From: Leguminivora glycinivorella
Lineage: Eukaryota; Arthropoda; Insecta; Lepidoptera; Tortricidae
Direction of reading: 5' to 3'
Assembly: GCF_023078275.1 (NCBI RefSeq)
Contig: NC_062973.1
Span: 19,152,956 to 19,216,955 of the forward strand
DNA: 64,000 nt
Shown here: piece after piece, positions 29,285 through 41,290 of the stretch
How the letters are laid out: each line of letters starts with the position of its first letter
How positions within the stretch are numbered: position 1 is the first letter of the stretch
Program-made: the position numbers and the translations under genes
Notes under the pieces: generated by a model
Told to the model about the DNA's origin: nothing
What the model saw: only the letters and a program-made list of their open reading frames with translations
The model's database searches: none

Positions 29285-30746
29285 AAAATACAAAATACAA
29301 AATATAAAATCATTTATTCAGCAAATAGGCCACGGGGGCACTTTTACATGTCAACATTACAGAGTATTCATTAAAGTTAAACAAATGAAATTAATAGAAA
29401 TATTAACTAAAAATATTAATCATAAGCAAAGTAGCTATACACTGATATAGAATTAGAGATGTATAAAGTCTCTAAATGTCATATTATTACTAACTATAAT
29501 CAATACATAAAGAAGGCGCAAACAGATACAAAGATAAAAGAAATCTACACACACAATCACAATACTTCAACAGTTGTAAAAAACTGAATGTTACAAGTAA
29601 AAATATTATACTTAATCAAATAATCCATGGAGATGTATAGAGTCTCCAAGAGTCAAATTTTATAAAATTAAAATATTTAAAAGTAAAAACCTTTGTCAAA
29701 TAATACAAAAAAAATACAGAAAATGAACAGCTAAATTACACATTTCAAGAGATGTACAAGTCTCTAGTTGTCAATCATTAAAGAACAAATCAAGTTTACA
29801 AAAAAATATAATCAAAAATCTCAGAGATGTATAAGGTCTCTAAGTGTTCAAAAACTAACATTAACTTAATCAAACGACAACAAGATCATTAAAGTAAGGA
29901 ATCTATTTTAAAATAAAATATAATCAAAATCTCAGAGATGTATAAAGTCTCTAAGTGTCCAAAAGCTAAAATTAACTAAATTAAACGACAACGTGATGGT
30001 CTCTAGTGTCATCCTTAAGACATTACTTACTTAAGTTTAATTCTTACAAGAACCGAATGTAGTGTCTCGCAATCCCCTCAAAAGTAAATAATCTAACAAA
30101 AGCGCCCATCTTAAAGGCCGGCAACGCACCTCTAACACCTCTGGTGTTTCGGGTGTCCATGGGCGGCGGTGATCGCTTACCATCAGGCGACCTGTCTGCT
30201 CGTTTGCCTCCTATCCCATAAAAAAAAAAACATGTGGCCCAGGTAAGCTTGAACAGACCAGTCTCCACAAACAGCATCCGTTCACGAGTATGACGCGTAT
30301 CTCAGCCATCGCCTCCCTCAACTTCCATTCGGGAAGGTGGCGACCCGATCAACACGCCACCGTAAGCAAAGACTTTTAAGCGAGCATGACATGTTCAAGC
30401 TAACAGCAAATTGACAAAAGAAAAATCGACACAGTGAGACACGACATTAAGCTTGTAGGTGACATTAAAGAGGGCAACAATGCCTAGTATAGCTATACAT
30501 AACTAATTACATGCTCAACGTGACTTAGAGATGTAAAGGTCTCTAAGGGTCAGTGTACTATCATACTTTAAATAAATTTTATATAACTACGCTATATAAT
30601 GAAAACAAAAATCTTAGAGGTGTATAAGGTCTCTAAGCGTCCTACTAACATAACTAATGATACAATACAATCACACGAGAAAAATTACGCTGTGTCATTT
30701 TTACTGGATACTAGTACGGTTGTATTACAAACTCCTGCTACCATAA
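29285..30746 (-). repeat. LINE 3' UTR with a hairpin array
   Basis: Untranslated tail of the minus-strand LINE whose C-terminus is at 30747. Hairpins with a common loop (plus-strand TGTATAAAG, TGTATAAGG or TGTAAAGG) occur at 29453-29475, 29628-29648, 29748-29765, 29823-29841, 29934-29952, 30524-30547 and 30613-30637. A variant (CAGTT/AACTG) lies at 29571-29586. Stems are mostly AGAGA/TCTCT, but GGAGA/TCTCC at 29629 keeps the pairing with changed bases, and the copies at 48145 and 51255 add AGAGT/ACTCT. The plus-strand 5' start (TAAAATCATTTATTCAGC) is the element's 3' end. A SINE-like piece (30045-30235) is nested within. Confidence 0.75.
30045..30235 (-). mobile_element. SINE-like repeat nested in the LINE 3' UTR
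   Basis: Reads AAAGGCCGGCAACGCACCTC, GTCCATGGGCGGCGGTGATC and ATCAGGCGACCTGTCTGCTC on the plus strand, ending in an A-rich run at 30219-30230. I know this sequence as a very common lepidopteran interspersed repeat. Class uncertain. Confidence 0.65.
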
Positions 30747-31050
30747 TCAAGCAACTGGCTTAAAGGCATTTTTATCATCTATAAAATCATTTACCGTATA
30801 GTAAGCTTTACCTAGCAAACAGCGCTTAACATGTGACTTAAATTTGCCGAGTGGCAAGTTCACTACATCAATGGGGATTTTGTTATAAAAACGTGTACAG
30901 TTCCCAACGAAAGACGTACTAACCTTACGGAGACGGTGGAAGGGCACGGCAAGTTTATGTTTGTTTCTAGTGTTATAGTTATGGATATCACTGTTAAGCT
31001 TGTATTCATGGATGTTTTTCCTAGCGTACATAATATTCTCAAGTATGTAA
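30747..31050 (-). pseudogene. LINE ORF2 C-terminus (CR1/Jockey-like)
   Basis: Minus-strand reading gives NIMYARKNIHEYKLNSD, then HNYNTRNKHKLAVPFHRLRK, then NCTRFYNKIPIDVVNLPLGK and FKSHVKRCLLGKAYYTVNDF, ending in a stop at 30747. The HNYNTRNK and FxxxLK-type tail wording is typical of the end of insect LINE ORF2 proteins. The catalytic domains are missing: the copy is 5'-truncated near 31050, where a SINE begins. Confidence 0.8.
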
Positions 31051-31054
31051 TTAA

Positions 31055-31195
31055 ATAGACAAATACGCATAGAAAACACCCATGACTCAGGGACAAATAT
31101 CTGTACTCATCACACAAATAAATGCCCTTACCAGGATTTGAACCCAGGACCACGGCTCAGCAGGCAGGGTCACTGCCGACTGAGACAGACCGGTA
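31055..31195 (-). repeat. tRNA-headed SINE (truncated)
   Basis: Minus-strand head with TCCTGGGTTCAAATCCTGGT (diverged B box), then TTATTTGTGTGATGAGTACA and the GTCATGGGTGTTTTCTATGC body. Only the 5' half is present. Confidence 0.8.
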
Positions 31196-32120
31196 ACTAA
31201 TCATCTAAAAAACAGAAATATTCATGCAAAACATGTTTTTTTTTTCAACTTCATCCGCACAGCACTACAGTCTCTGCCTGAGTAAAAATTTACACACAGA
31301 TATTATCAAAAAATACACAAAACCCTAAGATCTAAATTCAAAAAGCGGCTCCTAGTTTTCATATTTCTTCACAGGATTGCTTAAGCTTATAATAAGGGTT
31401 GGTTAACCAAAGTAACTTCATTGAACTTCGGTTTAGGCAGAAAGTCAACCCATCTTCATTATTGCGTATCATTCCGTATTCGCACATTCCTAACACAACC
31501 ATGCAGACACGTTGCACCTTCAAACAGAAACGCTGTCTTTGAGCTCCCGGACAATATCCTCTGCATTGAAATGCTATGCAGTGACACCCCTAATTTGGAT
31601 GCAAGCCGTGAGTTTCGCCAAAATAAGTCATTTTCTGCGAGGGGACATGACAGACACGAATAAATTCATCCAAGGAAGGTTGTACTAAGTAAGATATTAA
31701 GCTTTAACGCTTGAGAATCTTTAATTGGATCTCGTAAAACGAGGAGGCAATTTGAATAAATAATGAAAATAATTATGATCATTAAGGTTATTTTTGAAAG
31801 GTAATAAGACTAATAAGGTAAAGAGGATGTCGTTGGTATAGATCATACCTAAATGAAAACACAAAATTTTACACATTACATAGGCAATCTTAAATTAAAA
31901 GCAGTAACACTAATTACATTTAAAAAGTCATCCGCAACGCAGGCTTCGTCAGGTGGCCACAAATGCAAATCAGCATAATGATGATATCCGCAACAGGCTT
32001 CGTCATATATATATATAATACCTAAATGTACATTACTTTTGTTTGTCTTTGGTTAAACAAAAATGGAAATCAGAAACATTGTATTGTATCTCATTCGTTA
32101 AAGTTTTAAAGGAATATTCA
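31196..32120. other. No gene recognised
   Basis: Contains two copies of a short word, ATCCGCAACGCAGGCTTCGT and a diverged twin, near 31930-32003, and a (TA)n run at 32007-32018. Otherwise nothing. Confidence 0.5.
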
Positions 32121-32290
32121 TCCATACTAATATTATAAAAGGGAAAGTGTGTGTGTCTGTTTGTTTGTCCGTCTTTCACGGCCAAACGGAGCGACGAATT
32201 GATTTTTTAAATGGAGATAGTTGAAGGGATGGAGAGTGACATAGGCTACTTTTTGTCTCTAACGCGTGCGAAGCCGCGGGCAAAATCTAG
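32121..32290 (+). mobile_element. Small Helitron, intact
   Basis: 170 bp from TCCATACTAATATTATAA to GCCGCGGGCAAAATCTAG, followed by T. Carries GTCTGTTTGTTTGTCCGTCT. Non-autonomous. It serves as the unbroken reference for 7137/10476. Confidence 0.85.
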
Positions 32291-33368
32291 TATTCTATAA
32301 AAGTACTCGTAATTTTTGAAAAACTCTATTACGTTTAGAGAACCGTGCACCGTAAATTCTATCTGATTGAATTGAACTGCTGGAGATGTGTTGGCAGAAC
32401 TTATAAAGCTAATGTATGGCCTAGTTTGAGATATTGCACCTATCGATCGAAGATAAAGCCTCTACCATACGTTCTTGACTGTTTAGAATAACTTACTTGA
32501 TGCCTAGGGTAACGTCAAGGAGAATTATATTTAATGAATAGAAAAAGTAGTCAACGTTCCCAACGGTTACTTACTAGAACCAAAAATTAACTAGGTACAT
32601 AGTTTTACCGTGACTATACTCCATCGAGTAACGTGTCCTAAAGCATTTAAAACTCATAGATCATGGTAGAGGCCCTGATTGATAATGCAAACAGGGAGTC
32701 CAACTGAGAGATGCCTTGTGAATGAAACCGGGACAGTCAACGCATATAGTAATATGTATACCTCGCAGCGTGTAGTTGCAGTAAATATATATAGAAGAGA
32801 GTGTTGTTCCAGTAAATGGTATGTTAAAGTATACAAATAAACTTTTCGTGTCATAGTATCGTTAATAAGTCATTAATTAAGTTGTAATATAATTTATGTA
32901 TGTATTAGCAATAAGTAACAAACATAATATGTGTAAGTCTAGTAATAACTCTATGGATACAATTTTATCTGAAATAAATATTTAATAATAATATCAGCCT
33001 AACTTAAGAATAAAAATAAATAAAGGAGATATCAGTGATAATTATGAGAGCCTAGGCTAGGTGACTAAACTACATGAATCACACCATATTTTTTAGCGAA
33101 ATAGGTTTTTGAAAAGTACTTTTCTTTTAGATTCAGTCCTGAAATGTCCAACTCCAAAAGTCAGAAAGCATTGATTCATTAAGACAGCTCGACGGATCCT
33201 TTTATGCGCACTGCAGGCATGAGACCACGCTCGTTACACGTCATTAAGCGATACTTTACGGCAGACGGCCCTCGAGACTGCCTACTCCCCCCCCTTGCAT
33301 ATTCGTCGCGTGCGAAGATGTGAAATTTCTGGATATGTCGTTCGAATGTTTATCAGCCTCCCCTTTAG
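32291..33368. other. No gene recognised
   Basis: Nothing identifiable. Confidence 0.5.
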
Positions 33369-33449
33369 CACAACTTGCCTTGTCACGCGCGGGTCCATAC
33401 ATCAAGCGCGACTTCAAGTATGGACTCGCACGCGACAAGGCAAGTTGTG
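33369..33449. repeat. 81-bp isolated hairpin
   Basis: The arms CACAACTTGCCTTGTC..GGGTCCATAC and GTATGGACTCGC..GACAAGGCAAGTTGTG pair over about 32 positions with a few mismatches and a 17-base loop. The size and imperfect pairing resemble a pre-miRNA, but a tiny foldback element fits as well. A diverged single-arm copy was not seen elsewhere in the window. Confidence 0.6.
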
Positions 33450-35675
33450 TTCTAGCACTCACAGGGTCACTATCATTATCGCCATTTGGTCATATGTAAT
33501 TTTATGCATTACTTATGCAGTTTCATATATGTTAGAACGTAATAATCTATGAACGTAATAAACTATGGTGGCAAATTATAGAAAGTCCAATGATGTATGC
33601 CAAAAAAATGCATCAGTGAACTAAGAGCGACAATGAAGGATGCCTATTACATAGTATAATAATGCTTACATAAAAGTGAAAGCAGTAAGTCAGATATCGT
33701 ATAATTATCGCGTAAATGTATAAGTCAGAGATGTAGGGATATAAGTTCATTCATTACGAACGCAAAAAATCTGTCACATACAAGTTTTTTTCTCGTTGTC
33801 CATCTGTTTTGCTACCATACAAAAAATATATTCGAAGCCACATCTAGCCTCCTAAACTCTCTCCCCTAACGTGATTTTTGTCAGACTACCAAATGTATGG
33901 TAAATTTAATAAAATTTCGCTCGGAGCGAATTCGATTTCGTTAAATACTGTGTCGTATTAATTAACCCCAACTTAAGCGGTAAGTACCGCGCCGAGCACG
34001 AAATCATTAAAATTATATTCGGTCTACTTTTGAACCAAATTCTATGAACTTCGGACTTTTGCATAAAATAATGAAATCAGAGGATCCGTCATTATTTTTT
34101 TTAATTATCTCAACAAACTTTATTTTTGTATATGAAATATGTTTTTGTTAAAATGATTTTCTGATTACTGTCAAATTAGAGTTTTAGTTTCTGATGATGA
34201 ATGTACCCAGGGATCACATTCTTAAAACCGCAACGCATGCAGGCTTCTTCAGGTGTGGAATGCGATACTGTCCTTTCGGAGTTACTAAAAACTTTTTAAC
34301 ATTGGCAGATCAGAATTGCAGTATCATACCGGGAACATAGCACTCAGATCAGTCACTTAAAATGTTTAATTTTGAGTTTGTAACTTATAGAATCTTTCGT
34401 GCAATTACCCCCTACGATCCTAAGATCAGTTATTCAGGAGCTTCTTAATCATCCCCATTATGTTTGATGCTCGTCATCAAGCATATTGAGATGGATATGA
34501 GATGGATAGGTCTCTGGTCCTTTGTTCTTCATTCTTTTCGAAAAGGATGATGAAATACTGCTTAATTCTTGGTTCCTTGCGAAACTTTAATAAAAAAATC
34601 TCGGTACCTACATGCCAATGAGGGGATAGCAAAGTATTTCCCACAAGCACTACGTCAACAAAATATCGCGCAAACCAAACTGACTCACAGCCCCATCAAA
34701 AATGACTCTGAGATAAAAGAAAACATTATAAAGTAATGATTTAATCGCAGTTCTACGTGCCAGGCATAATCTTGTTATCTCCCGCCACTCGTTCCGACTT
34801 TCGTGAATTCGCATGCCTACTTAATTAATTAACTTTTTTTTGTGAATGTTTCGCTTTTTTTGTCATAGACAGGTGAACTGAGGTTCTTTGTTTTTATAAA
34901 CAAAAGAGTTTCGGGCGCCCGCTTCTTTTTTCAGCGCTAGTGCGGGATTACGCGTAAGTGTCACGGCTGGCTTTGCAAATAAAAAGGTTTGGAAAGTTTT
35001 TAAGTAATATAATAGTATACGTCTGAGTGTATTTTTATGAATAACGATGCAATAATCAGAGGTCTTTAGGGAAATACTACATACTTTAATGACTATACGT
35101 TATAATACTTAATTAAATAAGTAATATGTGTAATAGTACTTCATTGGTATATATCAGCTGAAATGAATATTCTGATTGCTGGTAACTGCCTAAGTTTATG
35201 ATATCAGACATTGGTTCCCACTGCCGAAAAGATGCTAAATACATAGTTATAGAGAGGTTGTATACCATGTGGTTCTATACATTACAATAGCAAATTTTCC
35301 CATAAAATACCTCTGCATTTTGAAGCCTCAAAGCCTCTTACACAGAGGGATGCTAAATATTTAACAAATTGGTTTTCAAGGTAAGTTAGGGCGCTCTGAC
35401 CACACCCTCTCAACGGAAGCTTGTAAGGAGCTCTGCAGGTATTGCAAACTGTTGGGATCTACTTTTGGAGCGTTCGGGTTGAGGACACCTGATATTAAGC
35501 CTGGTAAGATATTGATATATTTATTTTGAAGTGAATAAGTACTTAAATATGGTGTTTCATTAAAGTACGTAAGTATATAGAAATTCTCTAAAAAATATAC
35601 ATAAGTTACACTGTAATAGAAGTTTATGGAATTGATGTCGGCCCTAATGAGTGATACACATTGTGTTAGTAGATT
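33450..35675. other. No gene recognised
   Basis: Over 2 kb of AT-rich DNA with no supported feature. A short word near 34230 (CCGCAACGCATGCAGGCTTC) echoes 31930. Confidence 0.5.
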
Positions 35676-36110
35676 ATTTCATTTCATTTCATTTTCATTT
35701 TCATGTCATTTCATTTATTTAATATTCACACAGTATTACAGTTACACTGTAATACTGTAGTTTGTAGTAGGCTAATAAAATAAATATAAAAATAAAAAGG
35801 CTAATATAAATGCCATTAAATACTCGTACATATTTAATATTTAAATTAAATGGAAGAGTACGCAAAGTAAGTAGTAGTAGTAGTAGTAGTAATACACTTT
35901 ATTGTACAAAGATAAGAACACACACAGTAAAGAAAAAAAGAACACACACATCATTTGTACAAAGGCGAACTTATCCCATTAAGGGATTTCTTCCAGTTAA
36001 CCTTAGAGCAGTTAAAGGAGAATTGGAGATGGTAGACGTTCCTAAGCTAAACCTATACCTAACCTACAAACTACAGCAATATAGACGTTATATCATATAA
36101 ATAAATACGT
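35676..36110. mobile_element. LINE 3' ends with simple-repeat tails
   Basis: 35680-35720 is a (CATTT)n/(CATTTT)n run. A (GTA)n microsatellite is at 35870-35891. It is followed by TAATACACTTTATTGTACAA and GGCGAACTTATCCCATTAAG, which I recognise as the inverse of a common lepidopteran LINE 3' UTR. The 96-codon frame across it is not a gene. Confidence 0.6.
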
Positions 36111-36320
36111 TATACATAATTATAATACAGTTTTATGACTACCCTACATACATACACAATCTACCTAACCGCAAACATCTTTTAGATTAAGATGCGTCCG
36201 AAAGCCATAACTTTTTTAAATTCGATTTAAAATTTGTAAGCGTCATCCACAAATAAAAAAAGCTGTATCGCAGTGTAATAGTGCCGTTATGTACACTTGT
36301 TAATAATGTTTTATTTTTAC

Positions 36321-36907
36321 TACACTCAGAGAAATTTGTGAATTTAACAAGTTCGACTTGCGGGTTTATCCGTTTGAAACAAAAGTATTTTAGTAAACGG
36401 CATAAATCACAAGATTGGTGATACAAGTCGAATTTGTTCCAACAACAAGGTCAAACCTCTTAAAAGACATTTGATTGATTTGCGGTAATGCGGCAAGCGT
36501 TATGGGTACCTTTGCATCGGGAGGCTCACGGGGGGGCTTGCTAGGTTAGGTTTAATTATGTATCTGTGTATGTTTTTGTGTGTGTGTAATTAGGTTAGAT
36601 CTAGTTTTTAAGTGCTTGCATGTATTTGCTGATTTTGAATTGTTTTGGCTTTTGGTTTTTTGGTAAATAAAATTTATTTATAACTTTTGATTTAATCATT
36701 CAAACATAATTATGTGTAAAAAAATATGCGTCATGTTGATTTTATAAAATCGACTTGTTGATTCAAATGACGAGTAACTTGTAGAATGTACTAGTTACAC
36801 TTAACAAAATCTAACTTGTTGTTTGAACCAAAGAGCACGTCGGCGATATTTTAACCAAAAAACTTGTTATACGAACATGAAAATTGGTTGTTTTTTCTAT
36901 CAGTGTA
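36321..36907. mobile_element. MITE with TACACTGAGAGAAA termini (family 1, copy 2), interrupted
   Basis: The left end TACACTCAGAGAAATTTG at 36321 and right end TTTTTTCTATCAGTGTA at 36907 match copy 1 (6744-6996). Internal words such as ATTTAACAAGTTCGACTTG and GAACCAAAGAGCACGT are shared. About 250 bp of other sequence (about 36470-36700), with GCGGCAAGCGTTATGGGTAC and an AATAAA-like end, is inserted. That insert is related to 46410-46570. Confidence 0.75.
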
Positions 36908-38816
36908 TTATTTGCAACATTAATAATAAAGGCACAGCATCAAATGCGTCATGTTTACCGACAGTAGCCAAGGAGCATGTAAGACTACACTCACACGCGG
37001 TATCCAAGCAAAATTACACCAAATCGTCTGAATTATTAAAAAGTTAAACCAAAGGGCTTCCTTGCTATGTATAACCGCAATGTTTGGTTTCCTCCCTTAG
37101 GGCAATGAACATGCTTAGTTTGCAAATTTGTTAACTGTCGGTAAGTTTATTAGAATAGAAAACATTTATTTAATGCCACAACAAAGAACAAATAAATAAA
37201 ACAGAAGACAAGGAAAGAAAAAACATTAGACGCTAAACTATGACCCCCATTCAGAATTATTGATTTTTCCAAATCAGTACACACAAATATAATATTTTAT
37301 ATAAAAAAAAATATAACAAAATACGGAATTTGCGGTTTTTAAATGCGCTACTATATAATATTGAATTAGGAGCTCTAGATAAAATACTTGAGTAAAAAAT
37401 CTAGAAATGCTACATAATGCATTTTAACATTTATGCTACATTTTTGGGAACAAATTTGAAGCATATAAACAGAATATTACCCTAGATATCACCTTGACCT
37501 CCACGCGTCTCAAATAAAACAGGGAATGTTTTCATTTCAATAAGTTCAGCGGAACGCCGCCTAAGCCGAAAAGGACCAGTAATTTACGTACAGCGTACCT
37601 CAGGTCGGTAATTAATTTCCAAGGGATTACCGTACAAATGCAGGGATGAAGTCCGACGTTTTTGAGGACAATGCCCCAGTAATTAGAATGCTTCTAGAAT
37701 CCTTGTACAGGATTTAAGGATGGCACGGAATTAAATTAACATTACACGAAGGTTTATATTAAAACAGGGACACTTGAATTTAGCTTCGAGGGACAGGTAT
37801 TTCGTTGACCCAACTAAATAGTACGGCCATGGTTCATAAAATTAAATATTGTCAATCTGATTTAATTTGCTCAAGAGGTCGAGGTTACGGATGACTGGTT
37901 TGCCGGACGATACAAGCCTCTCTGTAAAATCGCTAAAGTTAACATTGGCGGCGAATACCTAAAACAAATATTCGTATAAAATAGGAATGAAACATTAGCT
38001 TTCCCATTCAATATAATATTACACAGAGATTAAAACGAAATTCTTTAAAATGATTATTTCAATATATTTGTATGACCACCCACAAATGGCTTCTAGGATT
38101 TCTATCAGGTTGCAAATGTAGGCATGTTTTCTCTATTAAAACTGATTAATAATCAATTTTGTAATACAATTTCAACTGTTTGCATTGTATGCCAAATAAA
38201 ATTACTTTATAAAATATTTTAAGACTTTATTTACTTACTAGGCATTTGCTAGTTTAGGTACTTAAGAACTACAAGTGTTTGCCGAGCAATGTTAAATATT
38301 TGAGCAAAAAAATGCAGATAGTTTATGAAAATAATATTCTCTCTTCATTTTTACTTAAAATATAACCGAATACAAATTACTCCATACCGAAGTAATGAAA
38401 ATTCAGAAATATAGGTATTTTCTTTATTCGCGCGCCTCACCCATTTTGTTTGCAAATACTTTGAATAAAAATACCTAAACGCGAACTTTTTATTCCTATA
38501 ACGCTTCACCTACATTCGACTTCAAAATGGTACTAGAATAAAAAACGCCACTACATTCAATTCAAACAAATCTGTCGTAGGCGACACTCGCAAGTTTTCA
38601 CGAGGCACGAAAGCTTTCTCCACCTATCCACTATACAAACAAGAACGCCCACAAAAACGTTTCTATGCAAATAGGGGCAAATAAACCGGGTGCGAGTCGA
38701 CGGAGCGTAGAAGTAGAAACCTTGTGGAAGAGGTACTAAATAGATAGATAAAAGTTATATTTGAATGCTGCAATAAAACACAATTTGCAAAACTAAATAA
38801 ATACCTGCAGAGTGCA
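36908..38816. other. No gene recognised
   Basis: No repeat or coding segment identified. Confidence 0.5.
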
Positions 38817-38962
38817 GGGCTGCCAGGGCTATTATGCTTTCTGTTTTATCACTTATCCACGTGGATAAGACATCTGTCACTCTCACACTGACGTACTTGT
38901 CAGAACGTGACGGATGCTTTATTCATGTAGAGTGATAAAATTGGAAGCATAATAGACCCACT
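38817..38962. mobile_element. Foldback repeat, ACTTATCCACGTGGATAA family (copy 3)
   Basis: Contains TTTTATCACTTATCCACGTG, CATCTGTCACTCTCACACTG and the inverted end ATAAAATTGGAAGCATAATA. Same family as 7340-7613. Confidence 0.8.
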
Positions 38963-40849
38963 GCTTTAAAAGAAGCTTTATGTCAACAATATCAACATCA
39001 TAGAGTTCCGAAATTACACCTGGATCCGAGTATATCCTTAAACTACTTCCAAAAGGGAGGTAGGCGTATTGTAAATGTCATTTTGTTTTATGTGGTAAGG
39101 CAAATGTCAATACAAATCTGTCTACGACGACGTTAAATGAGTTTGTCCAACTTCTAGGAACATAGGTGATTGATTTGTATTTAGGTATCCATGTTATGTA
39201 GTACGAGTATTAAGATTTTTTTTTTTTTTTAAAGATAATTAGAATACCTCGTGGAAATTATAAGTAACTGTCCGTTTAAGCTTAAATAGGAGCAGTTAAT
39301 AGGCGATTAAACTTTGCAACTGAAAAGCAATTTGAGATGGGTTAAGATTAACACTGGAGTAAAACTGTGGGGAATCATAGTACCTACTGTTTTTCTTGAA
39401 CAAAGTAAAATAAAGTATCTTAGTCTTAACTCATCTGATCTTATACATATAGCTTTAATAGATTTCACCAACCACATGCTGGATTACGATGGAATTATTT
39501 ATCATTTTGTCACACAGTATATACCGTTTTTTTTACTTCTGACCTAGGGAACTGAACATGTGAAATTATAGATTATACTAAATAAATATCCCTACCCCAC
39601 AACGCGAATAAAAGACACCTTCTTTTACTTTTTCTTCTCAGCATATTTGCGTCCACTGCTGAACACATGCCTCGACACATGCCATGCGACAAATATGACT
39701 TGCGCAATTGTGGTCAAAAGACACAATATGTTCCAAATGTTCTTCCATTAGATTCACAGTAATATAAAAATTGTTGTAATGTTTTATGGCAACTAAAGTG
39801 ATTTCCAGTAAATCTATTTCTCAGCCTGGCAACTCCCGTGAGATCGCATTTTCGGCGTCGTTTTATACGCGACGCATGCTTGATTCACACTATACATATT
39901 TATGATTGCTTCGGCAACGGGAAAGGAATTTTATGGGCTCTTAGATAGGTGACCGTGGTGGGTGTGTTATTTGGACTCTAAATGGGTTGAGTGATAAACG
40001 TGACAAATGGGATGGGTAACAAGTGTTTCACATACATTTGATTTGATTCGGCTTGCAAGACACTATTTGTCGATATGTTTATAAATTAGTTTAAAAATAA
40101 AAGTGCAGCAACATGACAATCATATTATTTATAATACAAAACCATATTGTCTCCTGACCTTGTTTCTAATTAAATGCCATAATGACAAAATATAAAATTA
40201 AAAATATTTTACATTATAAATTATAAACTATTTTTAGAACACATTGCCAGTGCCCTTTACAAAGTTTCCTCTATAATGTTGAAATAATTATTTAATTTCT
40301 TACCAGTAATTATATTTTTGGAATGTAACCAAAACTTTAAAATGGTCTGTAACTTCCTGTGGGTAAATGGGTAAAAAAAAAAATTCTCTCTGAATTTAAT
40401 TAATTTTATGTCATTAAACTACTTTAAAACCCAAAGAAGCAAGTTTCTTTGAAGTGCTAAGTACGTCCTTTCGCTTTGACCTTTGACGATCTCAAAATTG
40501 AAAACCGCACGATACTCAGCGCAATCAGAAAATGTATGTTTAATCACACAAAATGTGCAATCGCTGACTCACTGTCCACTGCACTAATTACTTCATTGTT
40601 TGGTTTTTAATCTGGAACAGTTGGGTAAACAATTGCACATATTCAACCAATACTTCTGGAAGTGGGAAATAATTTTATTTGAAATGACTGACTACTCGAA
40701 CTGAACAATAGGTATACATTTATAAAAAAATGCAATTTTATTGATATTAATTATGAATTTACTCCATGTTATTGTAACATTGTAAATATTTTAGAGGTGA
40801 CAAAAGTTATCGAAATAAACTTACAGAGCCACTTTTATTTTAACTATAG
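38963..40849. other. No gene recognised
   Basis: AT-rich DNA. A 77-codon frame at 39314-39547 has no domain I know. Confidence 0.5.
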
Positions 40850-40992
40850 TACAGTCACTGGCATAAATAAGTGACGATTTCTGTACCTTGTCACATTAAC
40901 ATCTTATCTTGTTTGAAATGTCATACGAAGTTGACAAATGATTAAAAGCGACAAGGTACGGAAATCATCACTTATTTTTACCGGTGACTGTA
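40850..40992. mobile_element. MITE, TACAGTCACTGGCATAAATA ends
   Basis: 143 bp. The left arm TACAGTCACTGGCATAAATA..CTGTACCTTGTC pairs with the right arm GACAAGGTAC..CCGGTGACTGTA. TA at both ends fits a TA target duplication. Confidence 0.9.
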
Positions 40993-41290
40993 CCTAGTAC
41001 TATTTTACAAACTAACTGTTAATTTTTATGTTCGAAACATATTAATTTCCAATCAATTATGTTCTATATGTATACCCTGGCCATCTTAACCTTATCCATA
41101 GGAAACGGAAGTTACTAGCTATCGGGGTACTTAATAAGTAATAATGACAAAAATAAGCACGTATAAAAGATTGAGATAAAACATTGGCTCATTACCAGAG
41201 TAATTCCGTTGTGTTGTATACTTATTTCACGTTGACATAGATCTCTAAATGAATTGTAATTAAAAACGGCTGCAGATATTTATCCGCGCA

